From contig OZ316897.1 in NCBI GenBank assembly GCA_973895155.1, forward strand, positions 7,750,001 to 7,814,000: a stretch of 64,000 nt of DNA. The letters are read 5' to 3'. Each line of letters starts with the position of its first letter. Position 1 is the first letter of the stretch. Positions 33,601-46,888 of the stretch are shown here, in pieces. The DNA comes from Marsupella aquatica (lineage: Eukaryota; Marchantiophyta). Made by a program: the position numbers and the translations under genes. The notes under the pieces were generated by a model that was given only the letters and a program-made list of their open reading frames with translations, was not told the origin of the DNA and ran no database searches.

Positions 33601-34822
33601 AACCCAAACATCCCATATATTTTGAAGGGAATTCGAGCTAGAGAATCTATTGTAATTTTTCTCCCGGTGTATCGGTGACCATTGTGGCATTGAACTCCGT
33701 CACTGACACGGCCCAAAGCATAAACTACTCAAAATCAAACTGGAACAGGATTACAAAAACAAGGCAGTCCCTTATTCTGCCCATTGCCACAGACATATAT
33801 CTATATAGTTCAAAAAGGTCAGGGCGCTCTTGGAGTATACCCCATTACACACAGATCGCAACCTACGAACCAGGTTAAGAACAAAAAATCCCACAAGCTC
33901 GAAAGGAAACTAACATCTTCATACCGAAATTCAGTATCTGATTGAAGAAGGAGACCGACATCATCCGAACATTCTCCCCTCCCCCATTCAGATAGGTCTA
34001 ACCTCTCGGAAAAGAGGACAGATCCGACCACAACCATCGCTAATAATTTGCTAAGCGACTGATCCATAGAGGACTCTCGGCTAATGAGTGGTGTGCTTTT
34101 CTCGACTTGTGAGAAACCTGGGACACCGGTTGACTGCACCCTTCAACATCCGTTTGCTTTCTTTAGCAGCGGTCCCTGCCGATGCTGCGTCAGGAGGCCC
34201 TCATTACCCTTACTATGTCACAGTCCAGGGTAACTTCCCCCAAAACCAGCATGCTCAAACCTAGTCAACGTCGATCAAGTCTTACAAAACTGGATCTGAC
34301 ACGACCGCCGGAAAGGAAAGTCGAGGATACTTCTATTGCACGCCATTCAACCAGTTTAGCCATACTCTAAATAAGCTGATACGTCCGGACTGAGAGTTGC
34401 AAGCAACAACGCGAAAGATAAATGCCAAGACCTCTCGTCACAACCGACACCTCAACTCGAACGAGGAACAGGACGGCAACCAAAATTGAACTTAGATTGA
34501 CTAGAGAACATTGGAAAAGAACATACTCGCATAACGCTGCGCACATTGACTCCCAACAGGGTGCAAACGAAACCCTCAGCAGGAACACACACCTCGAAGA
34601 CGCGGATCCAACACAATAGACAAATTAGTCGGTCGGTCACGTAAAATGGACATACCTTGGATTGTTGAAGGGGCCGACTTTGTTGGCGTATAGAGGCACC
34701 TGGTCCTTCTCCTTATATTTGTGATCGGAGGCGCTCGCGGCCACGTCGGAAACTCTCCCCGAAATAACTAAAACGAACACTGCAACCACCAGGGTCGCCA
34801 AGACAGGCGACCTCGATGCCAT
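30691..34822 (-). CDS. Transmembrane 9 superfamily protein (TM9SF/TMN, EMP70 family)
   Basis: Seven exons, 34656-34822, 33441-33481 (only 41 bp), 32715-33279, 32425-32562, 32107-32263, 31148-31632 and 30691-30910, join by GT-AG introns into 590 residues, the usual length of plant TMN proteins. A signal peptide (about 1-28) is followed by [20 protein letters not shown] and [12 protein letters not shown] at the start of the lumenal domain. A first membrane helix lies near [18 protein letters not shown], then a cytosolic loop ([16 protein letters not shown]) and eight more helices with [40 protein letters not shown] and [17 protein letters not shown]. The C-terminus [12 protein letters not shown] carries the KXE motif that in Arabidopsis EMP12 binds COPI and holds the protein in the Golgi. 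The expected location is Golgi/endosome membrane. Which TMN subgroup it belongs to is not resolved. Confidence 0.96.
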
Positions 34823-37017
34823 TTTCCGCTGCAGCATTTCTTCGGCTCCTCTCCACACTCCCTCCCTCCACTTCTTGCGATCAGACCAGCAGCAGATCTG
34901 ATGCGGAAATCTGCCAGTACGCTCGCTCCCTCGATCTCCCTGCACCGCCCCTCCCTCGCTTGCTTCCTCCTCCACCTCTTCCAAAAGAGGTATATCGACT
35001 ACGCACTCCTAGGCTTTATCTTGCCGAGGAGACAGCAAATGTAACAAATCTTCAGTCCGCTGCTCCCGTTTCCTTTGCTTTCCTTTCAACCATCCGACAG
35101 AAGCGCAAACTAGCCTCCTCCTCTCCTTCACCCTCCTCCGCGTTTCTCGCAAGTACGAGGAGTGAATCTAAGGGCAAGGACCGCAAGACGATGTGACAGC
35201 ACAAACCCTCGGCTGGTCGATGTACTCTAGTCTACACTACTCTGCTCATCCCCGACCACCTCCCTCTCTTTCTCTCGCCCAAATTGCGCTCTGAGTACTG
35301 TACTGCGTAGAATCAACTCTCCCTCTAGCCCGCGCACAAAAACCATCAATCGCCGTTGAGGTCTTTCTGTCACCCACATTAAGTCACGGCCGTGAACTCA
35401 AACAAACACCACCATTCTCGCTCCATCATCACGCAGCGAGGATTGCGGCCTCTTCGAGATGTTCTCACACATATGTTTCGACGACGTGCGCGATCACACG
35501 CATCAGCGAAAGAACTTCTGGGGACGATCTTTTCAGCCGACACTCACTCAACCAGGCCTATTCAAGCAAGCTTGACTCGAAACCTACCGCGGAAAATGAC
35601 ATACTGTTGGAGTATAAACACGACAGAAAGTTCCAGGGCTGTCAAGGAACATGGCAATGTCCAAACTCCGATGGCCCGACCTGTCCCTTCCCAGGCATTA
35701 TCGGAGCTCCAATAGTCCGATTTCTGAATCCTAAAATACTAGCATGGACCATGTCTGTTTCACGATGGACGCCACAACCGACTTTGGACCACAGTACAGT
35801 AGTACAGCATTCACTCCAAACGTTCACTCATTCCCACGCTCTACTATACGGTACTGTAGGTCTTTTCGCGTGCAAGACAACCTCGCTGTTCACGCTTGCC
35901 AGTGCGACAAAAACCAGACACCGGCCAAACAGACCCTGGCAGAGTTCGAGCTCGGGTCGCGCACCACAACTTACTACCCTCTTATTACTTTGCGGCACCT
36001 GGGCGTTCTGCCGTCCGTCCCGCGCTGGCCACCGAGCAATGTGAAGGAAACGAGGACAAGGAGGAAACGAGGACCAAAAACAACGGATTGTTTATGCACT
36101 TTCTTTTATACCAATCAAATGTTGGACGTCCGCCCCTGCCCCATCCTTGCCTTCCCCTCCCGCACGTCAACCCTCGCCACTCACAAACCCATATTATTAG
36201 GGGGTCTCAATCCTTGGAGCCGCGGGACAAAAAAGAGGCCCAGAACTAGCAGTTTCGGTCATGGTGTCTGCCACTATTTTCCCGGGATTCAGTCTCTGAT
36301 CGCAACCAGAAGCAACAACGCAAAGTTTAAGACGCCCTATTTGATTTCACCTCCTCTATTGCCTCCTCTCCGCCATATACGGTAGATTGGCCTCACCCCA
36401 CCTGGGTCATCAACCCTCCCACATCCAAAGCCATGTTGTTATATTTCATAGGCTCTATTGCCCATTGCGCTATATATAGTCTACCATGGATAAGTGCAGC
36501 ATGTGTAAGTGCATATATTCCTTGGGTAACTCCTGGTTGGTCATGTAGTCCCCTAATATTACACTTTTCTTTGTACATGCACCAAAAAATGCATATTTTG
36601 TAAGTGCAAGTTGACATTACTAAATGCAAAAACATAAGTGCATTTCCGTACATAAGAGTGCACACGCATTAATCAAATGCTACAACACATACGCTAGAAG
36701 CATTCATTGATAAGTGCAGTGGACAACTACACATGGTAGTTTCATGCACTTATCCAGTTGAATCATGCAGTATATGAGGATTCTGGGTATGAGGAGTCCG
36801 ATGTGTATGACCTGACAAGACACTTGCGACAATGCATAAGTGATTTCACATGCACAGTTTATTGGAAAGTGCAACATGCACAAATAGAGAAGTGTGTGGT
36901 TGACGCCCATGCATGCACTTATGACATAGTTTAGTTAAGACCAGCTAGTTATGTTATTACAATAGGGCGTCTCATAGTTGACAATTTGATGGACCTTGAC
37001 TCCTTAGTTGTGGATTA
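34823..37017. other. 5' flank of the TM9SF gene, no further gene seen
   Basis: The first 600 bp are C/T-rich and probably include the promoter and 5' UTR. ORFs of 107-213 codons at 35392-36385 overlap in several frames and show no motifs. Short repeats of 'ataagtgca' occur at 36440-36910. Confidence 0.4.
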
Positions 37018-38126
37018 CTAGCCCGATGCATGTGCGTTGCACAATAGATGTTGAGATGAACAAAGATGTCAAGGTGAAGAAAAGATGTCGGTGTGAAAAA
37101 AGTTGTCAATGAAAAAAAAATATGTCGAGTTGAGAAAAGGAAGTCAAAGTGAAGAAAACAAAATGTTGAGGAGAGAAAAGATGGCAAGGTGAGACAAGGA
37201 TGTAAAGATGAGGAAAACATGTCAAAAAGAGAAAAGATGTCGAGGGTGAGGGAAAAATGTTGGGGTGAGGTAAAGAACACAAAAAATGTCCATGCATTGC
37301 ACAGAAGATGTTGAGGTGAAAAAAAGATGTTGAAAGGAGAAAAAAAAATGTAGAGGTGGAGCAAAGTTGTTGAGGAAACACAAAAAAATGCAACCAAACT
37401 CACTCATTCCCTATGCACCGCAAAAGAAATGTAGCATAAATAATGTCATTGTTTGATAGTGTTTGTCATTGTTACAAAAATGTTATCATTTTAGTCATTA
37501 TTGTGAATGTGTTATTGTTGAGGAGGATGAAGGTGAGAACATGGAGATGCAAGATAAGTGAAAGTGGCCGTTACATCACATAGTCATAGCATGATCACCC
37601 AAAAGAAATGATGCAATTTTTCTTAAAATTAAAATTATTAATATTTTAAATACATAAATATATATACTTGTTTTTTTAAATGGGAGAAAATACAAAATTA
37701 TCTAACTTTGTCCCCCTTCTCTATTTTTCCCTACCTTTTTCATTCTCCTCTTCCTCAATGTTTGTTCATTTTTTCCTTTATCTCGCCTTCCCCCTTTTTT
37801 TCCTCCATGCCAATTTCTCATTACCTCATCCCTGATCTTTGGATAATGCTTTATCTTTATATTTTTATGACAGTATAATATAATCATTGCAGGCTTGTAG
37901 AGTTGTAGTCCCCATGGGAGAATAGAAAGGACAATCTAGTACAATTCATAATTGTATTCTCAAGTACAATTGTTCTTGTTCTCACCTAGACTATTCCAAG
38001 GTCATTTTGTGTTGATGTTTACCCTTGCCACGGAATTAATAATCTAACGGCTGTCATTCATTCCCGCCCAAAATGCATTTCGTAACGGGTTGAAAGACTG
38101 AAGTGAGCAGGATTCAATATTATAGA
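37018..38126 (-). mobile_element. Non-autonomous Helitron-like element H1
   Basis: On the minus strand it starts A^TCTATAATATTGAATCC and ends GTGCAACGCAC (hairpin), ATGCATCGGG, CTAG^T. Both ends match element H2: the sub-terminal 'gattgaatattata' and the 'actagcccgatgc' end seen on the plus strand. There is no target duplication beyond A/T. The 3'-side body is the 'gatgtcgaggtgag' word array (37040-37400). No coding sequence is present. Confidence 0.78.
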
Positions 38127-40119
38127 TGAAGATGGACACAAAAAGTTATGGAATATAGAATTCATAGTGCTACTTTTTTGCTTTTTGCCATAACTATTGG
38201 TCTTATGCCACAACCATTAGTCACTCTAGAGGCTTATGAAAGAAAAAGAAAAAGAATAAATTATGCAATATCTTCTGAAAAAGTTATGACCTTGTTTTAT
38301 GACCAAATGTCATCATCTCCAATTTCCAAACTGTGAGAAGGCCTAATCAACAAACTTTGAGACGCCCTAGCTAATGAGTAGTTAGTGCCAGTCCATAGAC
38401 AAGTACTTACCGGAAAGTTAAGTGCCAAAAAATATGGCTTTTTGTTCACTTTTTCACTCCATAAAAGTCAAGGTTTAGAGCATATCACTCCTCATGCCAG
38501 GTCCTTCGAACAGATTTTGAAGTATTACTACATTCCAAGAATTTGCCAATTTGATTGATGATTTGGCAAGCACTTTGCACATCAAGAGTTGTTCATGATT
38601 GATCGATACCCATCCCCAGTTATGAACGGGGCAAGCATGCGAAGCAAAGCAACAGAAAAGTCGTCAATTCTCTACCGTGCTCCCCTCTTTTACTGTGACA
38701 TTGGAGTTCCACCAACGCAATAACTGCCATTGTTGCTTGGACCTGCAGTGCTGGGCTCACGTCCGAAAACCACAATCCCACCAAACACTTCAGCAAGCCC
38801 GTAAATTCAGTGGCATCTCCCTTATGACGAGTGGTTGTTGCTCCATCATCAATCCCTTCTAGACTCACTATGGCATTTCCTATCAAGTTTGACATCACCA
38901 TAATTTTGGCCTTGACTTGCAAACAATGATGCCAGTCGTCCAGTAGAGTTTCTGAAGTTCGCTACAGTTCTGGAATTTGTGCATCTGGAAATCTGTTGAA
39001 TTCATTTGGAGCAGGTTGTGTTTCCAATTCCAATTGGTGTTTGCAGCCTTCGTGGAAAAGCACTTCGCACCGGCTTTGAGCTTGAGTTACTTGATGAGAA
39101 GCAGCCTCGTGTTGATGGTGATGGCATTGGTGATGATTGTGGTGAGGGCTTCCCATCATTGTGATTTCTCTGCCTCCAATCACAGCCAAAGCTGTACTAT
39201 GTTAAGAGCTCAAGGTGATCTCTTATTCAGCATTTCTGAGACTTAAAAATACAAAAATCTTCAAAGGACATGGGCTGAAATCAGTGCCCTCTTGAGCAAC
39301 TAGCAGCTAGAAATATATCTTATCCAGAATTGTCTCACAGTATTGGTAGACAATCAATGACACATGAGACCAAACAGGATGTGAGGCAGAGTATTGAAGT
39401 AAGATGCAGAGCAATTCTCTTTCAATTACAGTGACTCTGAAAACAACTGTAAAGCTCTCACCAGTGATATGCCAACCACCGACAAACAAGAACATCAAGT
39501 AATTGTGCACAGTGTACATCGGGAGTGAGGACACCAATCAGTCCTAATCGACTTGGGAGTCCCAACAAAGAGAAAATGGTACACGATTTTATCACCAAAA
39601 CTACATATAAGTTCAGCTAACTAGTAAGATTCAACATAGACATTGTTTGATTCAAAACAAGAAATGGAATGTTATAACAGACATCTCTGATAAATGATTC
39701 GAGATAGTTTTAGAAAAACAAAATAGAACATAGATCACTTCTGTTGAGTAATTCCTTCGTTTGTCAATCCTTCCATCCTCAGAACCTGTGCACAGATCTC
39801 CTTCTGTTGGTTGATTTATCCTTATTTGTTTGATGGCCTACAATTGCGAAGTGAAGGTACCAGCTGTGATTGTCGAAACAGAAATTCCATTAGTACAATT
39901 GTTGACAAGTTTCACCTTGTCAAATCTTGTCGACGAAGCAAACCTACAAGAGTTTAAACTATCTAATTCAACTATTTGATTGGAACCAATGGTGGAAATA
40001 CTTAACTAAAAATTAATATTCTAGTTTAGTTATCAAGGCTATCCTCATCCCTAGTTAGGGACTAACTCTTCTTATCTTTAGGTGGGAACCCACCCTAAAG
40101 CTAGACACATTCCAATACA
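38127..40119. other. Mostly non-coding; two weak minus-strand ORFs
   Basis: Minus-strand frames at 38962-39189 (His-rich: SPHHNHHQCHHHQHE) and 38620-38922 lie in the same direction and could be joined by a short intron (CCAGAACT|GTAGCG to GTTTGCAAG|TCAAGG). The joined product is not recognised and has no clear promoter or upstream exon. I treat it as a possible small or decayed gene. Nothing else is visible. Confidence 0.25.
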
Positions 40120-40640
40120 TTTACTTATAAAGTGTCAACTACAAGTTAGAATTGGTGGCTAGGTTTCTAGAGTGTAACTCCATGATCCACCATGTGAATG
40201 TAAAACTTATGATGTATGTCAAATGATAATTATCATCTAACTCCATGGCCCACCATGTGAATGTAAAACTTATAATTATGATGTATGTCAAATGACAATT
40301 ATCATGCATGTTGTTTATTATGATTTCTATTTACGTTCAAAAAAATGTACTCTATAACCCCACCATAACATATGTCCATAGAAAGAGGAATGTATATAAA
40401 GAGGAGAATGATATTTTATATATGATTATTAAAATGATAACATGCATAATGTACTCTATAACCCCACCATAACATATGTCCATAGAAAGAGGAATGTATA
40501 TAAAGAGGAGAATGATATTTTATATATGATTATTAAAATGATAACATGCATGATATTTTTTTATTTTTTTCATTCATATTCAAGAATGTGAATAGAAAAT
40601 ATACTTTGGTGACATTTTTATTGTACTACAGGCTACGAGT
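40120..40640. repeat. Dispersed repeat family C, uninterrupted copy with internal duplications
   Basis: This is the counterpart of 19441-19698 plus 21540-21660, without the Helitron-like insertion. It contains an internal duplication of about 75 bp (copies near 40165 and 40240, 'caccatgtgaatgtaaaact') and a 104-bp direct tandem duplication (about 40345-40448 and 40449-40552). Confidence 0.75.
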
Positions 40641-42098
40641 AGTAGGAGCTAGTAAGGTCAAAGTTTGGTGTTTGATTGCAAAAGAATATGCAAAGGTAAA
40701 CCCCAAAAACCTAGAAAGAGGGGAAAATGAAGAAAAATGGGAAAAAATACTACCAATACCATAGTGTGACAAGTATCTGAGTTAGGGTCTAGACTTCTGA
40801 GTTGGGGTCCTAGACTTCAAAACTTTAGACACTAACTCTATGGCCAACCATGTGAATGTGAAAGCTCATGTTTTTGTCATGTTATCTATTTACATTCAAA
40901 ATGAACATTCAGGCTCATCTGTGCAATAGTGTGATAACTAACTACCGCTCATAGCTCTGCAATAGTGTGATAACTATGGTAAGTTCGGGTCCACCTCTAT
41001 GCAATAATGTGATGAGCTAATGGTCCACAGTAAGTCTACAAATGGGACATCAATGTACTCTAAGGGAGCAAGCCTCTTGCTGATGGAGTATATTGGAAGT
41101 GATGCACATTACACCAATTTTACTAACATGCCTTTTACTAACATGCCCCTTGCGAGAATGCAAGGTCTCCAAGAGCACCCACAGGTCCATAGTTCTCAAG
41201 TTGTAACACATCTGAGTGTAAACTACCTGCATTTCCATTGACTCATCCTTCATTTACTTGAAACCAGCAACATTTGTCTAGGCCAATATGAAACTCGATT
41301 CGACCTGGTGCAAGCTTGTGCTGCTCATTCACAGCTAAGATTGGATCACTCATATGCGTTCACCTATTTAGCTCCCAAACGGGTGATGTCGCAAAATTCT
41401 CATCCCCCATCAGCAAACGAAATGTGGGACAATGACTATCTGAAACACAATCCCGCAGATATTATGGTGTTTTTTTAATGTACTTCACTGCAGAACACAA
41501 ACATCTTGTCAAAGAAGACCTTGCAACAGAAAAACTTGTAAATCTTGGATGGGACGACAGGAATACAACAGCGTCGATGGATGCAAACCTGCACTCGACG
41601 TCTCAGGACCCAGATTGTTGTACGTTCACAAACGAGTGTGTTAATCACGTCAAAATTGCACGTAGTGGAATGTGACAGGGCGTCAGACGCATGTGAATTG
41701 ATATCTCGCCATTCGGGCCCATGGTAAGCTCCTTATGACAGCGGAAGAGATGAATTCAAGCAATGCGAAGAGAGATTAACAGACGTCTGCAGTTTATCCT
41801 AAGCTGCACACGAATGCTTCTGCAGAAACCGGGACTCGAAGTCCTACCAAATGTGACGGACCAAACCTTGGGAATAGTAATTAGATTACAACCAGGATCT
41901 GTGAAACACGCATCATATAATTGATGAATGTAAACACCTTCGCAGGAAGGAAGTACTACATCTGCCCTATGACTTAGCACAAATTTCAAGTGCTGAAGTA
42001 TAATCTTTCCACAACTCTTCATTTATACAAAAGAATGCCTTCTTTGAGAGGTAAACCAATCGAAGCGCCCTGACTACCTGTTTTCACCTGTAAATTGT
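40641..42098. other. Intergenic, no gene seen
   Basis: Short ORFs only. The right part is the 3' flank of the 1316-residue gene. Confidence 0.4.
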
Positions 42099-45000
42099 TC
42101 ACGTATCCAACAACAGAAGGAGCTCCTTCTTCTCCTGTAACCTTTTGAACAAATTCTTGCTATACAACCGGCGTCTGACTTTTTGCCGCCTCTTCAACCA
42201 CACTGAGTAGTCCCTTCCTCTTTTAGTTACTATGAAATCCTTCAGATCATCAAAGCTATCGTTACTGGGATCCTGCTTACTTAGAGAATTCACAAATACG
42301 TTCGAGCTGGTTGATGGAGGAACATCTCCATCCGTGACATCATCCATAAAATCACAGCTGCCCCAGTCTTGTCTCGATGTATTGCCCACTCCAGGAATAA
42401 ATTTACTTACTTTGGCCAGCCTGCGATTACTCAAGGGATTCAGAATATTCGCTTTCTTGACACATCCATTCATGCTTTGAAACGCAGGCACAGGCAGCAA
42501 GAAACTCGGTACCACATCACTGTCAAGAAAGGTATGTGATACACCCACCTACGTAAGGAGATTTAAGGCCCACCACGTTCGTTTACCTCAACCCTTGCAT
42601 AAAGACTTACCGTCAAGGCTACGTTTCTAAGGTCAGCTTTACATTCGGGGCTTTTATTGTGTAAACCTCCACAACGTGTATAGAGTTAGGGACTTTCGAG
42701 TCAAAACAGAAATCAAAGAGACTTGAACGCAGTAGCAATCTGTGATTTACCTCTTATTACAAGTTTGATAGCTGCTAGTTGATTTCCCCCTAGAAGGAGA
42801 AGTTTTCCGCAGCAATCTTTTGAGTATTGCAGAAGTTGAAGCGGAGCAGAGCTTCCTCTCCTGCGGTGTAGGCTGAGGTTTCTCGGAGCCTAATCCATAA
42901 TCCTCTGCGTTCTGTTGCGTTATTAGTGAAGCTGATCTTGTCTGCCGCTTCTCAAATCTGACGACTGTGCTCGACACAATAAATTCAACATCGGAATTTG
43001 ATTGTGCTATGATGAGCTCCTCTTGTCCAGCCAGATAACTTCCAATCGGAGGGCTTAGCTCCTCACTACAAGAAACCTGATCTGTCTGAATTCGATCACC
43101 TACTACCGCTTCATCACAACCCGGAGTTTCCTGGCACTCCTGAATTTCCTCCACAACTCTCTCTGACAATTCCTTTTGGTGGCCATCGGTATGGTCGCAT
43201 CCTGCGCCTACAGCTAGGGAATTGGCCGGAAGACGACTGTCGGGCACTGTCGGGCACCGGGTTTGTTCAAAAAGGTCTCGAGATTCTGCCAGTATTTGTT
43301 CAGTTGGCAACTCTGAGAAGGCAGCGAAAAAACTCAACCCCTTCTCTAGCAAAGGCGTAAGTGCACAGTCAATCGAGGAGTCCACACTTCTTGCTAACTC
43401 TTCCACAGCATTTCTCAACATGTCCACTTGGTCAAGAAAGCTGTTGCACTGTCCAAGGCTCCCTGTCATATTCCATGCTTCTCCACCAAAATATGTCCCA
43501 GTAACTGTGCTAGTTACTGCAATCTTATGCCACGCCTCCTCGGGCATTGTTTTGCAGTGATGAGATAGCCAGTGAGCAGCTGCAATACCTTCTGTCAACA
43601 CTCGATCGATTCCTTCACTTATTTTTAAAATAAATGAAATGAAGAATTCCTCTCCGTTCCTGATGAACAATATCCGCTCACAAACTACTAATTGGGATGC
43701 TAAGGTCAAGATGTAAGCAATAGTCTCAAACGTCGAGGTAGGCTCCGCGATCTCCGACGCGGACATTGCCGCCGTGATGGATACGTGGTCTTGCAAGATG
43801 TCAACCATGTAGATAAGAAATGTAACCAAGGAGTAAGATTTTGTGGGCTCTGACAGAGACAGATGAAGGACTTCTGTCATCAATCCTTCTGTCTTGAACA
43901 ACTCTGGCCTTTCAATAATAGTTTGAAGAACACCCGATTGATTGTGGAAGCAACTGCTGAACGCCATAGCCACAAGACTCAGGGCATCACGTGCTGAGAG
44001 CTGCTTCAAAATGAAAAACAAGAAGAACTCTGGCATTGGGCGCTGAGATTGACAGCCCAGAGACGGTACCGTTAGTAAGATGGTTTAGATTCTCAGAGGA
44101 AGAAATCTGCGCAACATTTGAACCATTGAAGTCGATGGCCAAAGAACTACCTCAGGTAAATTTCTATTGTGATTGGGAGTGCACGACACAATCTTCAGAC
44201 GTTGGGAAAGGGTAGGTATCAAGGGGAAAAGAATTTAAGACAGCATCTTGCAACAAAAATTACAGAAATCACCGTGGATAAAGCAGACAACCACCTGTTG
44301 TTCAGAGAGATCTTGTAACACTTCTCTCAAAGCTAGAATCATTTCCTCAAGATAGCTGGAAGTGCTGTCAGACTTTGGCGGTTGCCGTAAATCATTGTCA
44401 AATGACGATCTTCTGCACTTTCCGTACCCACGCACTTCGAGTGAATTGCTACAGATATCGTCACACAGCGTGCAATCACAGATCACATCACATTCTGGAG
44501 TAGATTTTCTATTGTCGTTTCTTTCATCCAGAGCGAGCAGCAAGGCCACCAAAGATTCTACGAGGTGAAAGTAGTCCTCCAGTGTTTCATCGGGTGCTCC
44601 ACTGCTCACCTCACCACCGAGGATTCTTGTGAAGAATACAATTGTCTGTCCCACCAAATTACTCAAAGATCCCCGTGAGTCCCCCTCATTCTGTCCGGCT
44701 ATTCCACATCGTCGGTCGTGATGGATAGGGAATTGATCCGTGGCAGCAGGAAAGCACAAACTGAGATGAAGGCCAATACACTGGAGGATCTTGTCAAAAT
44801 CTGCTGCGTTGTGCTCTGCCGATGGCGTCGCTCGGGGCTCGAGACCTGTATCTCCAAAAGCATCTGTAAGCCATGTTGACATACGAACTTCTCTACCAAT
44901 ACACTTGATTGCAGAACTCATCAACTGCAGAAGAGCAACGACCAACCCAGACGTGTCCTTGATGGCTTCCTCGTCAAAGACCACATTATTTCTTCTCTCG

Positions 45001-46888
45001 ACACAGTGGAAGCCGGCAGCCAGAGAGTGACGCAGAAATTGACCTGCAAACCTAAAGGTACCAGTTCCATCCTCGACAGGGAAGTCACTCTCAGTATCCA
45101 ATGTTCCAGTTGAACAAGAATGGCAGTCGTCTCTGTACAAATTCACGTGTCCAATTCCAATATCTCCTCTACCTGAAACTTCATCCATAGTATCCAGCTC
45201 AGGGCCCTCGACCGAAACATCAAACAGGCGGGTGTACTTCGACAGATAGAATTCAAGCAAAGACATTTCTAGCGTTTGGCACCGATTTGGACGACTACCA
45301 TCTCCGCAGGTATCTGAAGGTAAGGAGATTCTTGAGTACAACAGGATCGCTTGTTCAAGAATAGAAGACGCAAAATTAAGCGTGGTTTCCGATGGTGAGG
45401 ATCCGTGAAGACAGTGATAGTCGTTGAAATCAAAATTAGGTAGCAGTTCTTGGCTGCAATATGACCAATCAACTCCACCAGCCCAACAATTCTTCACAAG
45501 TATTTGTCTTGTCCTACTGAGATCGTCAACTAGGCCAAAGCTTACAGGTGTCCTGTCATTCAATATTCTAGCAAGTAAACGGACAATGTGTGGAACATAG
45601 AAAGCTGGGACTTCTTCAGTGCTGAATTTCTCAAGTAAAATGAGTCCAGCTGGTAAACTTAAATTGCCTGCCAGGAATCCTTGCCTCCTTGATGCTGGTG
45701 AAGCCTGGTGAAATGCCGATGAGTAAAAGGATGATAGGACATGGACGAACGCTGCTTCAAGCGATGCTTCAGTATGTTTTACAAGGCAAGTCATTTGCTC
45801 CCTAGAGAATGACCGGCTCGTGTCTTCCCGTGACCTCAGTAAACGAGCAATCAAATCTGGGTGCAGGAGGAGCTCATCCAAATATACCTGCAGCAAACAA
45901 TGAGGATCCCCTCAGGTGAAGATCGAAGTGAACAGGCTAATACAAGGCTTGGTCTTCCAAAGAGCTAGTAACCTTAGGACCTCCAGTTTCCAATCACCTC
46001 AAGGTGGAAATCAAACCTTTGGAATACGAAAATTTGCCCCAAATACTAAATGTTACAAAAATCGGACCAGCCCTTTCTTGCTCCAAGGCCTAGAAGTCGA
46101 AGAGAGTTGAAAGTGAGTGAGAGAAAAGTACCTCGAGCATTGCAAAGATAAGTTCTTTCCGATGCCGTGAGTCCATATCAAGTACATTTGGCATCCAAGC
46201 CTCATCACTTGGAGCCGTTTGGTGGCTTCTTTTACTGAGCATGCCCTCTGACGATTTCAATCTCAGGAGGTGAAAGAGCTTGGTTGGGTGGCAGAGCTGC
46301 TGTAATATGCCATCCAGCAGTTTTGTGGAGGCAAGACTGGCATCTTTGTCAAAGAAATCCGCGAGTGGTAAGATTCTTATGCAGGACCGCAGTGTTTGGG
46401 AAACTATTTTAAGATTGAGGACCATGGTAAAGTCGCCTTGGGCTCCTTCTTCGATCTGTCTGCTATATATCCAGGACAATGCGGAAAGAAAATACGTCTG
46501 ATCCTTTAGCTCCCGCACAACCAGCTCATGCAGCTGAGCAACTTCCTTGTGCCCCAGGGAAACGGACGATGCCCCAACCCGTGTGGACAAAGCGTTAAAC
46601 TCTGTGGAGAAAGACATCGTGGTTGCCACACATGATAGAAACATCGATAGAGATTGCAGAAGCTGCGCCTTGGAGGCCTGGAAAAAAACAACTGTTCATT
46701 CACCTGTCACAAACGCGACCTATAATATTGCTTGAGTTTCAGATTCAAATTGCAATTAGACTTGCTGTCAAGTGTGTTCGGAACCATACCATGTCAGCTA
46801 CAGTTGAGAATTTTTCCAGACCATCACAATCGTCATCACTACCATCCACATCCTCCCGTGATGCGGCTGCTATCTCCCCCTCCTCCAT
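42099..46888 (-). CDS. Unrecognised 1316-residue protein, five exons
   Basis: Exons 46790-46888, 46132-46677, 44295-45887, 42751-44042 and 42099-42519 join by GT-AG introns into 1317 codons with no stop. The start is MEEGEIAAASREDVDGSDDD, the only Met upstream of exon 2 that gives a clean donor. I do not recognise the protein. Residues about 35-760 are rich in Leu/Ala helices of the HEAT/ARM-like kind (KAQLLQSLSMFLSCVATTMS, ELKDQTYFLSALSWIYSR, SLLEFYLSKYTRLFDV). The middle is acidic with Cys-rich patches (CDVICDCTLCDDIC). Residues about 1030-1170 look disordered. The C-terminal 35 residues are strongly basic (SVWLKRRQKVRRRLYSKNLF), perhaps a nuclear or nucleic-acid binding tail. There is no signal peptide. 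Protein size and layout suggest a scaffold, but no function is proposed. Confidence 0.8.

Noticed and set aside
35392-36385. Plus-strand ORFs of 107-213 codons upstream of the TM9SF gene
   Set aside because: They overlap in three frames, carry no motifs and lie in C/T-rich flanking DNA; most likely chance.
42099-46888. Identity as PRD1 (recombination initiation defect 1), suggested by nearly equal length
   Set aside because: The sequence as I remember it for PRD1 has a different N-terminus, middle and C-terminus; length alone is not evidence.
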